Assembly (NCBI GenBank): GCA_031266895.1
Contig: JAISAD010000017.1
Span: 1-6,532, forward strand
DNA length: 6,532 nucleotides
Direction of reading: 5' to 3'
Source of the DNA: Bacteroidales bacterium
GTDB taxonomy: Bacteria; Bacteroidota; Bacteroidia; Bacteroidales; WCHB1-69
Made by a program: the position numbers and the translations under genes. Of the stretch, positions 1 to 6,532 are shown piece after piece (within the stretch, counting starts at the first letter, position 1; each line of letters starts with the position of its first letter). Below the pieces are notes generated by a model. It ran no database searches. It was not told the DNA's origin and saw only the letters and a program-made list of their open reading frames with translations.

Positions 1-1439
1 ATTATCTGCTTGAGCAAAAGCTATCCAGTATTCGCAAAAATGAAAAGGCTGAAATCGCCCTATTCGACCCCGAAGACAATAAAACGAATAAAAAAAGCCG
101 CTTGCATCGTAACTCCACCGAGATCTCTGCAAGCTATGCCTTGCCGGCAAGCAACGATACTGTAGTTATTGACTTGCTTGTAGCCTATACTCCTGCCGCA
201 AAACAATGGGCAATAGCCAATGCGGGCAGTATTGACCTGTTGATAAATCAAGCCCTGCAGAAAGCAAATCTTGCATTTTCCAATTCGCAAACGAATATCA
301 TACTGAATATGGTACATAAATGTGAATTAAATTATACGGAAAGCGGTTCGTCAAATACGGATTTAATACGATTAACCAAGACTAATGATGGAATTATGGA
401 CGATATACACGTGCTGCGCAGGCATTACAATGCCGATATGGTAACAATGCTTGCCGCTCTGACTTCCGTAGGCGGTGCAGGATGGGTACTGGGAAGCGAA
501 TGGGGAAGTCCTCAAAATGCCTTTTCTATAGTGAAAATAGCTCAGGCAGCAACCTCGCTCTCCATGGTACACGAAATAGCCCATAATATGGGTTGCGGAC
601 ATCACAGGGAAATAGAAAATCACGGACTTTACTCCTATTCAAGAGGCTGGCGGGGCATAACCGGTCAGGGAAATAAATATTCTACCGTAATGACTTACGA
701 AACAGGGAGCTACAGCAATGAACCCAATATAGCATATACTCGGATACCCTATTTTTCATCGCCCAACACTACTCTTGAGGGAATAGCCATAGGCGATGCC
801 AATACCGACAATGCCATGACACTTCGGCAAACCAAAAGCCTGGTAGCGGCATATTCTGAAGAGCTTAAGTATATGGATGCTTTTCTGCAGGATATTCAAT
901 TAAGTAATGGAACACTTACGCCTGCTTTCCGTCCCGAAATAACACAATACAGCGTAACAGTTGATACAAGCATATCAAGTATTAGCGTAACAGGAATCCC
1001 AAATTATCATGCCGCAACTGTAAATGGCAATGTAACCAATCAATCTCTTCAAATGGGCGATAATATCATATCTCTTGTGGTTACTAATGCTTATGACGAT
1101 CAAAATACGCAAAAAACTTACAAGGTAACGATAACCCGTGCATTGTCCGATACTGCCACGAATATTAACGAATTTGACGGTATATGGAGTAAGATTACGC
1201 TCTATCCCAACCCTGCTATCGCCGGCACTACTGTTCATTTGGAAGCAAAGCTGGATGCCGCATTGCTGCAGGGGGCAACAATAGAGGTGTATAACAGTAT
1301 GGGAAGTCTTATTTACCAAACAGAGACAACCGGACATACTACAATCTTGCCTGTACCCAACGGGAAAGGAATTTATCCGTGCGTTTTAAAAACTCGGAAC
1401 GGCAACCGTTATAATTTGAAAATGGCTGTTGTCTTATAG
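1..1439 (+). CDS. Secreted reprolysin-like zinc metalloprotease with cadherin-like domain and T9SS sorting domain (5' partial)
   Basis: The reading frame (codons from position 3) is open to the left edge, so the start, signal peptide and most of any propeptide lie outside; the first ATG/TTG-type codons inside are not the true start. About 478 residues are visible. Roughly residues 55-288 form a metzincin peptidase domain. The zinc motif HEIAHNMGCGH (nt 570-602) fits HExxHxxGxxH, with three His ligands and the catalytic Glu. A Met-turn, VMTY, follows at about nt 687-698. Residues about 292-379 match the cadherin-like beta-sandwich pattern (SNGTLTPAF, YSVTV, GDNIISLVV, YKVTITR). Residues about 392-478 are a T9SS type A sorting domain (ITLYPNPA, VYNSMGSLIYQ, GKGIYP, ending MAVVL). 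By family knowledge such proteins cross the outer membrane through T9SS and are released or surface-anchored; proteolysis of extracellular protein is inferred and the substrate is unknown. Stop is TAG, with an in-frame TAA seven codons later. Confidence 0.9.
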   Translation, partial: YLLEQKLSSIRKNEKAEIALFDPEDNKTNKKSRLHRNSTEISASYALPASNDTVVIDLLVAYTPAAKQWAIANAGSIDLLINQALQKANLAFSNSQTNIILNMVHKCELNYTESGSSNTDLIRLTKTNDGIMDDIHVLRRHYNADMVTMLAALTSVGGAGWVLGSEWGSPQNAFSIVKIAQAATSLSMVHEIAHNMGCGHHREIENHGLYSYSRGWRGITGQGNKYSTVMTYETGSYSNEPNIAYTRIPYFSSPNTTLEGIAIGDANTDNAMTLRQTKSLVAAYSEELKYMDAFLQDIQLSNGTLTPAFRPEITQYSVTVDTSISSISVTGIPNYHAATVNGNVTNQSLQMGDNIISLVVTNAYDDQNTQKTYKVTITRALSDTATNINEFDGIWSKITLYPNPAIAGTTVHLEAKLDAALLQGATIEVYNSMGSLIYQTETTGHTTILPVPNGKGIYPCVLKTRNGNRYNLKMAVVL

Positions 1440-1463
1440 AGAGAAGAATCCTTGCAATAATTC

Positions 1464-1494
1464 CGGGAAATATCTTGTTGTAAACATTTTTCCG
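1464..1494. terminator. Possible weak hairpin between convergent genes
   Basis: The 62-base gap between the metalloprotease stop and the convergent repeat-protein stop contains CGGGAAA (1464-1470) and TTTTCCG (1488-1494). They can pair as a 7-bp stem including one G-U pair, around a 17-base loop. There is no clean run of T after the stem on either strand, so this is at best a weak, possibly bidirectional, transcription end. No better terminator candidate is seen in this gap. Confidence 0.2.
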
Positions 1495-1501
1495 CAAAAG
1501 C

Positions 1502-1933
1502 CTAACTTCTACGGATCTTGTGCACATCAGAAGCATCCCATGACTGATAGAGCAACACCCTGTGAATGGTGAGAATAATAAGAATAAAAATTCGCAAGTC
1601 GTGGTCAGCAAACCATTTAATTGCTTCGTCTTCTTTGCGGCAGGCAGCAGCAAATTGAAACAAAAAATCGCAGTGATACTTTTTCAGCCAGGCAATGGCA
1701 TGCTCTTCATTATCAATAGCATTACTCAATACGCCAAATTCCGGATAGCCATTTTTTAAAAGCCAATCCAATGCATCGGTATCCGAATTAATGGCCGCTG
1801 CCAAAGCTGTTAATTCAGGGAATCCATTCTGCAACAAAAAGTCGGAAAATCTCTTACTCCCCTTTATGGCTTCATTAAAAGCTAACAGGACTTTTACGTC
1901 ATAATCAGTGAGAGAATGAATATCATGAGCCAT
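1502..1933 (-). CDS. Small protein of four 25-residue helical repeats, function unknown
   Basis: This is a 143-residue protein from the ATG at 1933. A TTG three codons upstream (1942) is possible, but the ATG leaves a normal 16-base gap after the thioredoxin stop. I do not recognise a named family. The chain is built from 25-residue units at residues 29-53, 54-78, 79-103 and 104-128. Each has an aromatic at unit position 4 (F32, W57, W82, W107), Leu/Phe at 5 and 13, a hydrophobic at 16, and Ala/Thr at 19. Units 1 and 2 share an NG(F/Y)PE turn. The pattern suggests paired helices stacking as a short solenoid, ankyrin-like in style and probably protein-binding; this is inference. No signal peptide is seen, so it is probably cytoplasmic. 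The last unit is unusually hydrophobic (LRIFILIILTIHRVLL). Probably co-transcribed with the upstream thioredoxin gene. Stop is TAG. Confidence 0.75.
   Translation of the reverse strand: MAHDIHSLTDYDVKVLLAFNEAIKGSKRFSDFLLQNGFPELTALAAAINSDTDALDWLLKNGYPEFGVLSNAIDNEEHAIAWLKKYHCDFLFQFAAACRKEDEAIKWFADHDLRIFILIILTIHRVLLYQSWDASDVHKIRRS
1550..1849 (-). repeat. Four tandem 75-bp coding repeats (25 residues each)
   Basis: The repeat is visible at the protein level; the DNA copies have diverged. Units begin at nt 1849, 1774, 1699 and 1624 on the - strand. Shared unit starts include FSDFLLQNG, ALDWLLKNG, AIAWLKKY and AIKWFADH. Spacing is exactly 25 residues with no insertions, which argues for a repeat protein and not chance similarity. 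Confidence 0.65.
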
Positions 1934-1949
1934 AATTTTCAATTCTCTA

Positions 1950-2402
1950 TCACTTTTCCGTCTTCAAAAGCAACTCCTCAATATACCCGTATATCTCCTC
2001 TTTCGGTCTGAATCCAAGTACCTGTTTCGGTTTTCCTTTTACCGGGAAAAAAAGCAGCAAAGGAATACTGCTCACCCCAAACTTTTGAGCCAATGCCTTT
2101 TCCTTATCTACATTCACCTTGTAAATTTCGATTTTACCCTTATAATCAACCAGTGCCTGCTCCAGATAAGGAGCGAGTCGCTTGCACGGGCCGCACCAAT
2201 CGGCGTAAAAATCAACAATAACCGATTTTTTTCCTTTAAAAACGGCCTTATCGCCGGCATTGACATCGTACACTTTTTGAATAAATTCCGCTTCGGTCAA
2301 ATGCTTAATTTCGACTTTCTTCTGCTGTGCCTGCTGTGCACAAAGAGCCATACTGCCACATGCAAGTACTGCTAACAACGTGATTTTTTTAATTTGTTGC
2401 AT
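1950..2402 (-). CDS. Exported thioredoxin-family protein
   Basis: A 150-residue protein starting at ATG 2402 after an A-rich leader. Residues 1-22 look like a signal peptide: KK near the N-terminus, a hydrophobic core ITLLAVLACGSMAL, and a likely cut in CA|QQ, a common Bacteroidota form. C15 sits in a poor lipobox (VLAC), so a lipoprotein is possible but less likely. The mature part is a thioredoxin fold with VIVDFYADWCGPCK, whose redox cysteines are C70 and C73, and a cis-proline in SSIPLLLFF (P114). The length fits a single thioredoxin domain plus a short N-terminal extension. It probably works as a thiol-disulfide oxidoreductase in the periplasm, where such CGPC proteins usually reduce client proteins; direction and partners are inferred. 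It follows glnS by 53 bases and precedes the repeat-protein gene by 16. Stop is TGA. Confidence 0.9.
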   Translation of the reverse strand: MQQIKKITLLAVLACGSMALCAQQAQQKKVEIKHLTEAEFIQKVYDVNAGDKAVFKGKKSVIVDFYADWCGPCKRLAPYLEQALVDYKGKIEIYKVNVDKEKALAQKFGVSSIPLLLFFPVKGKPKQVLGFRPKEEIYGYIEELLLKTEK

Positions 2403-2418
2403 TTTGTTTTTTTTCTAT

Positions 2419-2438
2419 AAAATTAACCTCTTAATTTT
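2419..2438. repeat. Perfect A/T inverted repeat in the glnS-thioredoxin gap
   Basis: AAAATTAA (2419-2426) and TTAATTTT (2431-2438) are perfect complements around the 4-base loop CCTC (GAGG on the - strand). It lies 16 bases upstream of the thioredoxin start and 18 bases past the glnS stop. All stem pairs are A-T and, on the - strand, an A-run follows and not a U-run, so it is not a standard terminator for glnS. An operator, a leader hairpin or chance in an A/T-rich gap are all possible. Confidence 0.4.
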
Positions 2439-2455
2439 CCAGGTTCTAAACCTTC

Positions 2456-4081
2456 TTATTGTTTCAATCCCACTGTTTTATTAAAAACAAGGCGATTATC
2501 GCAACTATCCCTATCTACGCAAAAATAGCCGATGCGCTCAAACTGGTAATATTGTGCCGCCATAGCGAGAGTTAATGCCTGTTCTGTCCATGCTTCCGAA
2601 ATTATCAGCGAATCGGGATTTAAGTGGTCAATAAAAGTTTGCCCCTCTTCGCAACTGTCAGGGTTAGAAACATTGAACAGGCGGTCGAACAGGCGCACTT
2701 CTGCTTTCCGGGCATGTGCTGCCGACACCCAATGTATGGTAGCTTTCACTTTACGGTTGCTTTGCGCCATGCCGCTGCGAGTCTCAGGATCATACGTTAC
2801 ATGAATAGCGGTAACATGGCCATCTGTATCCTTATCAATATGCGTGCATTTTATAATGTAGGCATATTTGAGCCGCACTTCGCCGCCCACTGTAAGGCGA
2901 TAGAAATTTTTATCGGACATCTCGCGAAAGTCAGCGCGTTCAATCCACAACTCTTTGGTAAAAGGCACCATGCGAGTTCCTGCTTCCGGATTTTCGGGAT
3001 TATTAACAGCCTGCAACTCTTCTACCCTGTTTTCCTCAAAATTATCAATAATAAGCTTAACGGGATCAACCACTGCCATTGTTCTGACAGCCACTTTATT
3101 TAGCTCTTCACGGGCACAAAATTCCAGCAAGGAGACGTCAATAATGTTATCTCGCTTGGCCACGCCTACCGTTTCGGCAAAGTTGCGCACCGATTGCGGA
3201 GGGAACCCTCTGCGGCGCAATCCTGAAATGGTAGGCATACGTGGATCATCCCATCCCATAACATGCCTTTCCTGGACTAATTGCATCAATTTTCGCTTAC
3301 TCATAATGGTATAGCTCAGGTTGAGGCGGGCAAACTCAATCTGTTGAGGATGATGAATCTTCAGCGCTTTGCAAAACCAATCGTAAAGCGGACGGTGCAC
3401 CTCAAATTCGAGAGTACAAATTGAGTGCGTAATCCCCTCTATGGAATCACTTTGTCCGTGTGCGTAATCATACATGGGATAAATACACCACTTATTGCCG
3501 GTGCGGTGATGTTCGGCATGAAGAATACGGTACATAATGGGATCGCGCAGGTGCATATTGGGTGATGTCATATCAATTTTGGCACGCAATACCTTGCTGC
3601 CATCCGGAAATCGGCCGGCACGCATATCCCTAAAAAGGGTCAAATTCTCTTCGGGCGTGCGCCCTCGGTACGGACTCTCCACACCTGGCTTGGTAGGCAC
3701 ACCCCGTCCATTGCTAATTTCTTCCTGCGACGAGTCGTCCACATAAGCCAGCCCCTCGCTAATCATCTGCTCTGCCCATGCATAAAGCTGATCAAAATAG
3801 TCGGATGCCTAATATTCACCTGCCCATTGGAAGCCCAGCCATTGAATATCTTCCTTGATAGAATCCACATACTCTACATCTTCTTTCACCGGATTAGTAT
3901 CATCGAAGCGCAGATTACACAAGCCGTTATATTGTTGCGCTATTCCGAAATTAAGGCATATCGATTTGGCATGCCCTATATGCAAATAACCATTTGGCTC
4001 AGGCGGAAAACGGGTATGTACTCTGGCATCATTCTTATTGCTTTTCAAGTCGTCTTCAATGATTTGCTCGATAAAATTCAT
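2456..4081 (-). pseudogene. glnS: Glutaminyl-tRNA synthetase, full-length frame broken by one in-frame TAG
   Basis: The product would charge tRNA-Gln with glutamine in the cytoplasm (class I aminoacyl-tRNA synthetase). From ATG 4081 (MNFIEQIIEDDL) the frame spans about 541 residues, against 554 in E. coli GlnRS. A TTG eight codons upstream (4105) is in frame but overlaps the promoter-like box, so the ATG is preferred. Visible motifs are PPEPNGYLHIGHAKS with HIGH at residues 34-37, LRFDDTNPVKED, the family signature GNKWCIYPMYD, the MSKRK loop near 260-264, and the anticodon-binding beta-barrel region ending in VFNKTVGLKQ. Codon 91 (nt 3809-3811) is TAG, splitting the gene into a 90-residue N-terminal piece with HIGH and a downstream piece whose first ATG is at 3766. 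Neither piece alone should be active, since the ATP site needs HIGH and MSKRK together. No frameshift or other decay is seen. It could equally be a functional gene with a sequence error or a suppressed stop. Confidence 0.85.
3809..3811 (-). other. In-frame amber codon inside glnS
   Basis: The - strand reads GAA TAT TAG GCA TCC GAC TAT, i.e. E-Y-stop-A-S-D-Y. In E. coli GlnRS (recalled alignment) the matching stretch is RYSSDYFDQL, so a Tyr is expected; TAT or TAC to TAG is one base change. The frame continues unchanged on both sides. Confidence 0.85.
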
Positions 4082-4100
4082 AGAACATATTAAAATTGGC

Positions 4101-4110
4101 TGCAAAGATA
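4101..4110 (-). promoter_or_regulatory. Putative Bacteroidota -7 promoter box for glnS
   Basis: On the - strand TATCTTTGCA matches the Bacteroidota -7 consensus TAnnTTTG. It sits in the 51-base gap between the helicase stop and the glnS ATG, about 20 bases before the start, implying a short leader of about 15 bases. I see no convincing -33 TTG/TTTG at the usual 19-21 base spacing; the TTTT at the helicase end is too far, about 27 bases. Confidence 0.45.
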
Positions 4111-4132
4111 CAAAAAAATTGAAGTTTTAGGT

Positions 4133-5548
4133 CTATCCAAAATTCTCATCTCCAAAGTTGATGAGATAGACAATCTCGGTGGCGCGAGTGAGGGCAGTAT
4201 AGAGCCAGCGTAAATATTCTTTATTAAGCGTGTTGTCGGGCAAAAAAACTTGATCTATAAGCGCTATGCGCCATTGCCCACCTTGCGTTTTGTTGCAAGT
4301 GAGCGAATAGGAAAATTTGACTTGCACAGCATTTAAATAGGGATCATTTTTGATTTTTAAATAGCGCAACCGGCGGTCTTTTATATCCTGGTAATCTAAA
4401 GCAACCTGTTCATATAAAAGTTGTTGCTGTGTTGCATTCAGCGAAGTTTCTGGGCTTTTCAAACTTTCCAAAATAAGTTTAATGTCAATATGGTCAAAAT
4501 CAGGATAATCGCAGAGCCGCACTGTTACATCGGCAAAATGAAAGCCAAAAAGCTGCTCCTGTTTGTTGATTGAGAGAATTTCCATAATATCGCCATTGGC
4601 CAAAAAACCCACCTCAGAAGTTTCATCTACCCAATAGTAATTGTTTTTTATTGCCATAAGGTAGTCTCCGGCCGCTATTGCATTGTCTCTAAACAAAATT
4701 CGCCGCCGTATCTCTTCATTAAAGAGGCAGGCATGCCTGTTAGAACGAGTAATAAGCACCAGATCTTCGATGTTGTATTTTCCATAAAGCGTGTTAAGCA
4801 ATTCTTCCAAATCAGCTCCATTTATTCGAAAAAAATCAGGGAACAACTGTTTTGTAAAAAGGGGAAATTTATATTGCCTTTGCATTATTTTTTTTCGCAA
4901 TATATTGGCATTGAATAAAATACCAGAATCATTAGCCTGCCGTACTACATCGGTAAGCAAACAATTGTCAATCCCCACATTAAAATTACGATGCAAAAAC
5001 TCAATATCCAAAGCAGGACTCTCATCGCTGTGCACCGGAGGCAACTGCGCATCGTCGCCGATAAAAATCATTTTACAGTTGTCGCCCTCATACACAAACT
5101 GCATCAAATCGTCAAGGAGCGACCGCTGCGACAAATCACCAACAGTGCTACTGCTTATCATCGACACTTCGTCCACAATAAAGAGGGCATTATGCAACAC
5201 GTTCTTTTTACGGATCAGGCGAAACGTCCCGTCTTTTGTACTGACACGATAGAGCATTTTGTGTATCGTATAGGCTTTTGTATGGGCATATGATGAAAAA
5301 ACCTTTGCCGATCGCCCGGTGGGCGCCAGTAGTACCGTACGCTGCCGCATTTGCAGCAAACTTTTCACAATAGCGCTCATCAGGGTGGTTTTCCCTGTTC
5401 CTGCATAGCCTTTTAGTATAAATAGCCGATTTTCAATCTGTTCGCATATAAAAACAGACATCTGTTGCAGCGCTTGATTTTGCCCCTCAGTGAGGTCGAA
5501 AGGCAAATGGGCGGTAACAAGTGCACAAAAGTCATGTTTAGAAAGCAT
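4133..5548 (-). CDS. RecD/Dda-like superfamily 1B DNA helicase (AAA_30 type ATPase)
   Basis: A 471-residue protein from ATG 5548 (MLSKHDF). A TTG four codons earlier exists, but the ATG gives the classic ATG...TAA overlap with the upstream gene. Helicase motifs in order: Q-motif LTEGQNQAL (19-27), Walker A GYAGTGKT with K53, motif Ia LLAPTGRSAKV (73-83), Walker B IVDEVSM with D126/E127, motif III IFIGDDAQLPPV (161-172), motif IV-region LLTDVVRQ, motif V SYSLTCNKTQGGQW (413-426) and motif VI YTALTRA (450-456). These place it with SF1B 5'-3' helicases such as RecD2, Dda and Pif1, with the UvrD_C_2-type C-terminal part. It lacks the long N-terminal region of RecD2, so it is a compact Dda-like form. 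The likely role is ATP-driven unwinding in repair or replication restart; the exact job is inferred. Stop is TAG, followed two codons later by TAA. Confidence 0.9.
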   Translation of the reverse strand: MLSKHDFCALVTAHLPFDLTEGQNQALQQMSVFICEQIENRLFILKGYAGTGKTTLMSAIVKSLLQMRQRTVLLAPTGRSAKVFSSYAHTKAYTIHKMLYRVSTKDGTFRLIRKKNVLHNALFIVDEVSMISSSTVGDLSQRSLLDDLMQFVYEGDNCKMIFIGDDAQLPPVHSDESPALDIEFLHRNFNVGIDNCLLTDVVRQANDSGILFNANILRKKIMQRQYKFPLFTKQLFPDFFRINGADLEELLNTLYGKYNIEDLVLITRSNRHACLFNEEIRRRILFRDNAIAAGDYLMAIKNNYYWVDETSEVGFLANGDIMEILSINKQEQLFGFHFADVTVRLCDYPDFDHIDIKLILESLKSPETSLNATQQQLLYEQVALDYQDIKDRRLRYLKIKNDPYLNAVQVKFSYSLTCNKTQGGQWRIALIDQVFLPDNTLNKEYLRWLYTALTRATEIVYLINFGDENFG

Positions 5549-6532
5549 GACCGATAGCAAATTGAAAACCCTGCCCCCATTTCCATAACTTGCTTTTTAC
5601 GTACGCTTCATTAAACCACTGATTGCCCTGCAGGCGAGAGGGATCGTAAAGCGGCAGCCCATAATCAAGGCGAATAAGGAAGAAATTAAAATCGAAACGA
5701 AGCCCCGCTCCTACTCCAATGGCAATCTCTTTATAAAAGGTTTTAATATTAAATTCGGCGCCGGGCATATCGGCATATTTACGGCTCAGCCACACATTAC
5801 CCATATCAGCAAAAATACCGAATTTCAATGCTTTATATATTGTTCCGCGATATTCAATATTTATCTCCAGCTTCAAATCGCCGGTACGCTGTATGCTGGC
5901 TTCAGAGTGGTAAGATCCGGGACCTAACGCTCGATATGCCCACGCCCGCATACTGTTAGCTCCTCCTAAAAAGAAACTTTTTTCAAAGGGAATATTCCGA
6001 GAGCCGAAAAGCGGGAAAGCCATGCCGATATTGAAGCGAGTGGCTACCGAGTTGTTTTTATTAATTATATAATAGTAGCGCAGGCTAAATTCAGCCATTT
6101 CGTAAGTGGAATATTCATAGCCAGCCACAATCCATGTTTTATTTTTACCGCTAATAGCATTGGCTAACTTATTGAGGCCTGTGAGCAGCATGCCGGCCGA
6201 CTCAAACGAAGCATAAAGACGCAAAGTGTGTTTACTTTTCAGATTGGGCACAAAATAATTCACTCCATATTTCAATGATACAATTATATTTTTCTGAAAC
6301 TTATCCCGATACTCAGCCGGATAGTGACTGATGGTTCTTGTAGTGTAAGTGGAAGTATCTATTGTACTTATATTTATGGGTGCAAGGGTATGCGAAAGAT
6401 AGGCTTTGGGAGTCCAATTATAAGTCAGGTTGGCATTCAGCATCAAACGACCATAAATCCATGAATAATTTGCTCCCAATTCTATGGCCGTGCTATAGCG
6501 CAATGCCTCCAATTTTTGGGTCTGCTTGAAAT
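5538..6532 (-). CDS. BamA/TamA-family (Omp85) outer-membrane barrel protein, C-terminal part (5' partial)
   Basis: The frame is open to the right edge; the first TTG inside (6512) is not a credible start, since coding sequence continues upstream. The visible 330 residues are the C-terminal half of an Omp85-type beta-barrel (surface antigen domain). They show alternating aromatic/polar strands, and the loop motif FFLGGANSMRAWAYRALGPG near residues 187-206. This motif corresponds to the barrel-lumen VRGF-type motif of Omp85 proteins, here as RAW. Late strands include GLRFDFNFFLIRLDYGLPL. The chain ends FQFAIGHAF with a terminal Phe, as expected of a BAM-inserted barrel. It resembles the Bacteroidota TamL/TamA-like group involved in outer-membrane protein or lipid assembly; the N-terminal region that would settle the subtype is outside. 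Its last 11 bases overlap the helicase start. Stop is TAA. Confidence 0.85.
   Translation of the reverse strand, partial: FKQTQKLEALRYSTAIELGANYSWIYGRLMLNANLTYNWTPKAYLSHTLAPINISTIDTSTYTTRTISHYPAEYRDKFQKNIIVSLKYGVNYFVPNLKSKHTLRLYASFESAGMLLTGLNKLANAISGKNKTWIVAGYEYSTYEMAEFSLRYYYIINKNNSVATRFNIGMAFPLFGSRNIPFEKSFFLGGANSMRAWAYRALGPGSYHSEASIQRTGDLKLEINIEYRGTIYKALKFGIFADMGNVWLSRKYADMPGAEFNIKTFYKEIAIGVGAGLRFDFNFFLIRLDYGLPLYDPSRLQGNQWFNEAYVKSKLWKWGQGFQFAIGHAF

Noticed and set aside
372..623. - strand frames opposite the metalloprotease
   Set aside because: They are antisense to the zinc-motif region and show no family features.
1437..1439. Reassignment of TAG to an amino acid in this organism
   Set aside because: TAG ends the metalloprotease right after a complete sorting domain, and also ends the helicase and the repeat protein. 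In the last case readthrough would run 30 codons antisense into the protease gene. TAA and TGA are also used as stops here. One internal TAG does not support a code change.
1934..1942. TTG start for the repeat protein
   Set aside because: The ATG at 1933 is a better codon, with natural 16-base spacing from the previous stop; the extra residues add no recognisable feature.
2403..2455. Rho-independent terminator after glnS
   Set aside because: The only strong hairpin is pure A-T and is followed on the - strand by an A-rich tract, not by a U-run.
2624..3314. + strand open frames opposite glnS
   Set aside because: They are antisense to conserved GlnRS sequence and give no protein-like pattern.
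2456..3766. Separate shorter GlnRS gene starting at ATG 3766
   Set aside because: The conserved frame continues upstream of this ATG (ASDYFDQLYAWAEQ) to the TAG and beyond. A protein from 3766 would lack the HIGH motif, so it is the downstream part of one broken gene.
4733..5293. Overlapping + strand open frames opposite the helicase gene
   Set aside because: They lie antisense to strongly conserved helicase motifs, show no recognisable domain, and have low-complexity or cysteine/serine-rich translations typical of shadow frames.

Overview
The window looks like a chromosomal segment of a Bacteroidota bacterium. Three things point there: a secreted metalloprotease ending in a type IX secretion (T9SS) sorting domain, a TAnnTTTG-type -7 promoter box in front of glnS, and A-rich leaders with little Shine-Dalgarno signal. 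No mobile element, CRISPR array, tRNA or rRNA is visible, and no stretch over 300 bases lacks a gene.

Layout. On the + strand, positions 1-1439 hold the 3' part of a secreted reprolysin-like (M12-type) metalloprotease with a cadherin-like beta-sandwich and a T9SS C-terminal domain; its start lies left of the window. All other genes are on the - strand, read from right to left. They are a BamA/TamA-family outer-membrane barrel protein (start beyond the right edge), an SF1B RecD/Dda-like helicase overlapping it by 11 bases, glutaminyl-tRNA synthetase (glnS), an exported thioredoxin, and a small protein made of 25-residue helical repeats. The last - strand gene and the metalloprotease converge with 62 bases between them.

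How the genes relate. The barrel-helicase pair overlaps in an ATG...TAA arrangement and is probably co-transcribed and translationally coupled. A promoter-like box separates this pair from glnS. glnS, the thioredoxin gene and the repeat-protein gene follow one another with 53- and 16-base gaps and may form a second unit. No single pathway links these genes; the window reads as ordinary core and envelope genes.

The most notable feature is a single in-frame TAG in glnS, about 90 codons from its start and at a position that is Tyr in the E. coli enzyme. The rest of the roughly 541-codon frame is intact and carries all the expected motifs. TAG is the natural terminator of three other genes here, so wholesale reassignment of TAG is unlikely. 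A sequencing or assembly error, a fresh nonsense mutation, or suppression are the candidate explanations. I do not see convincing evidence for a wholly new biological system.
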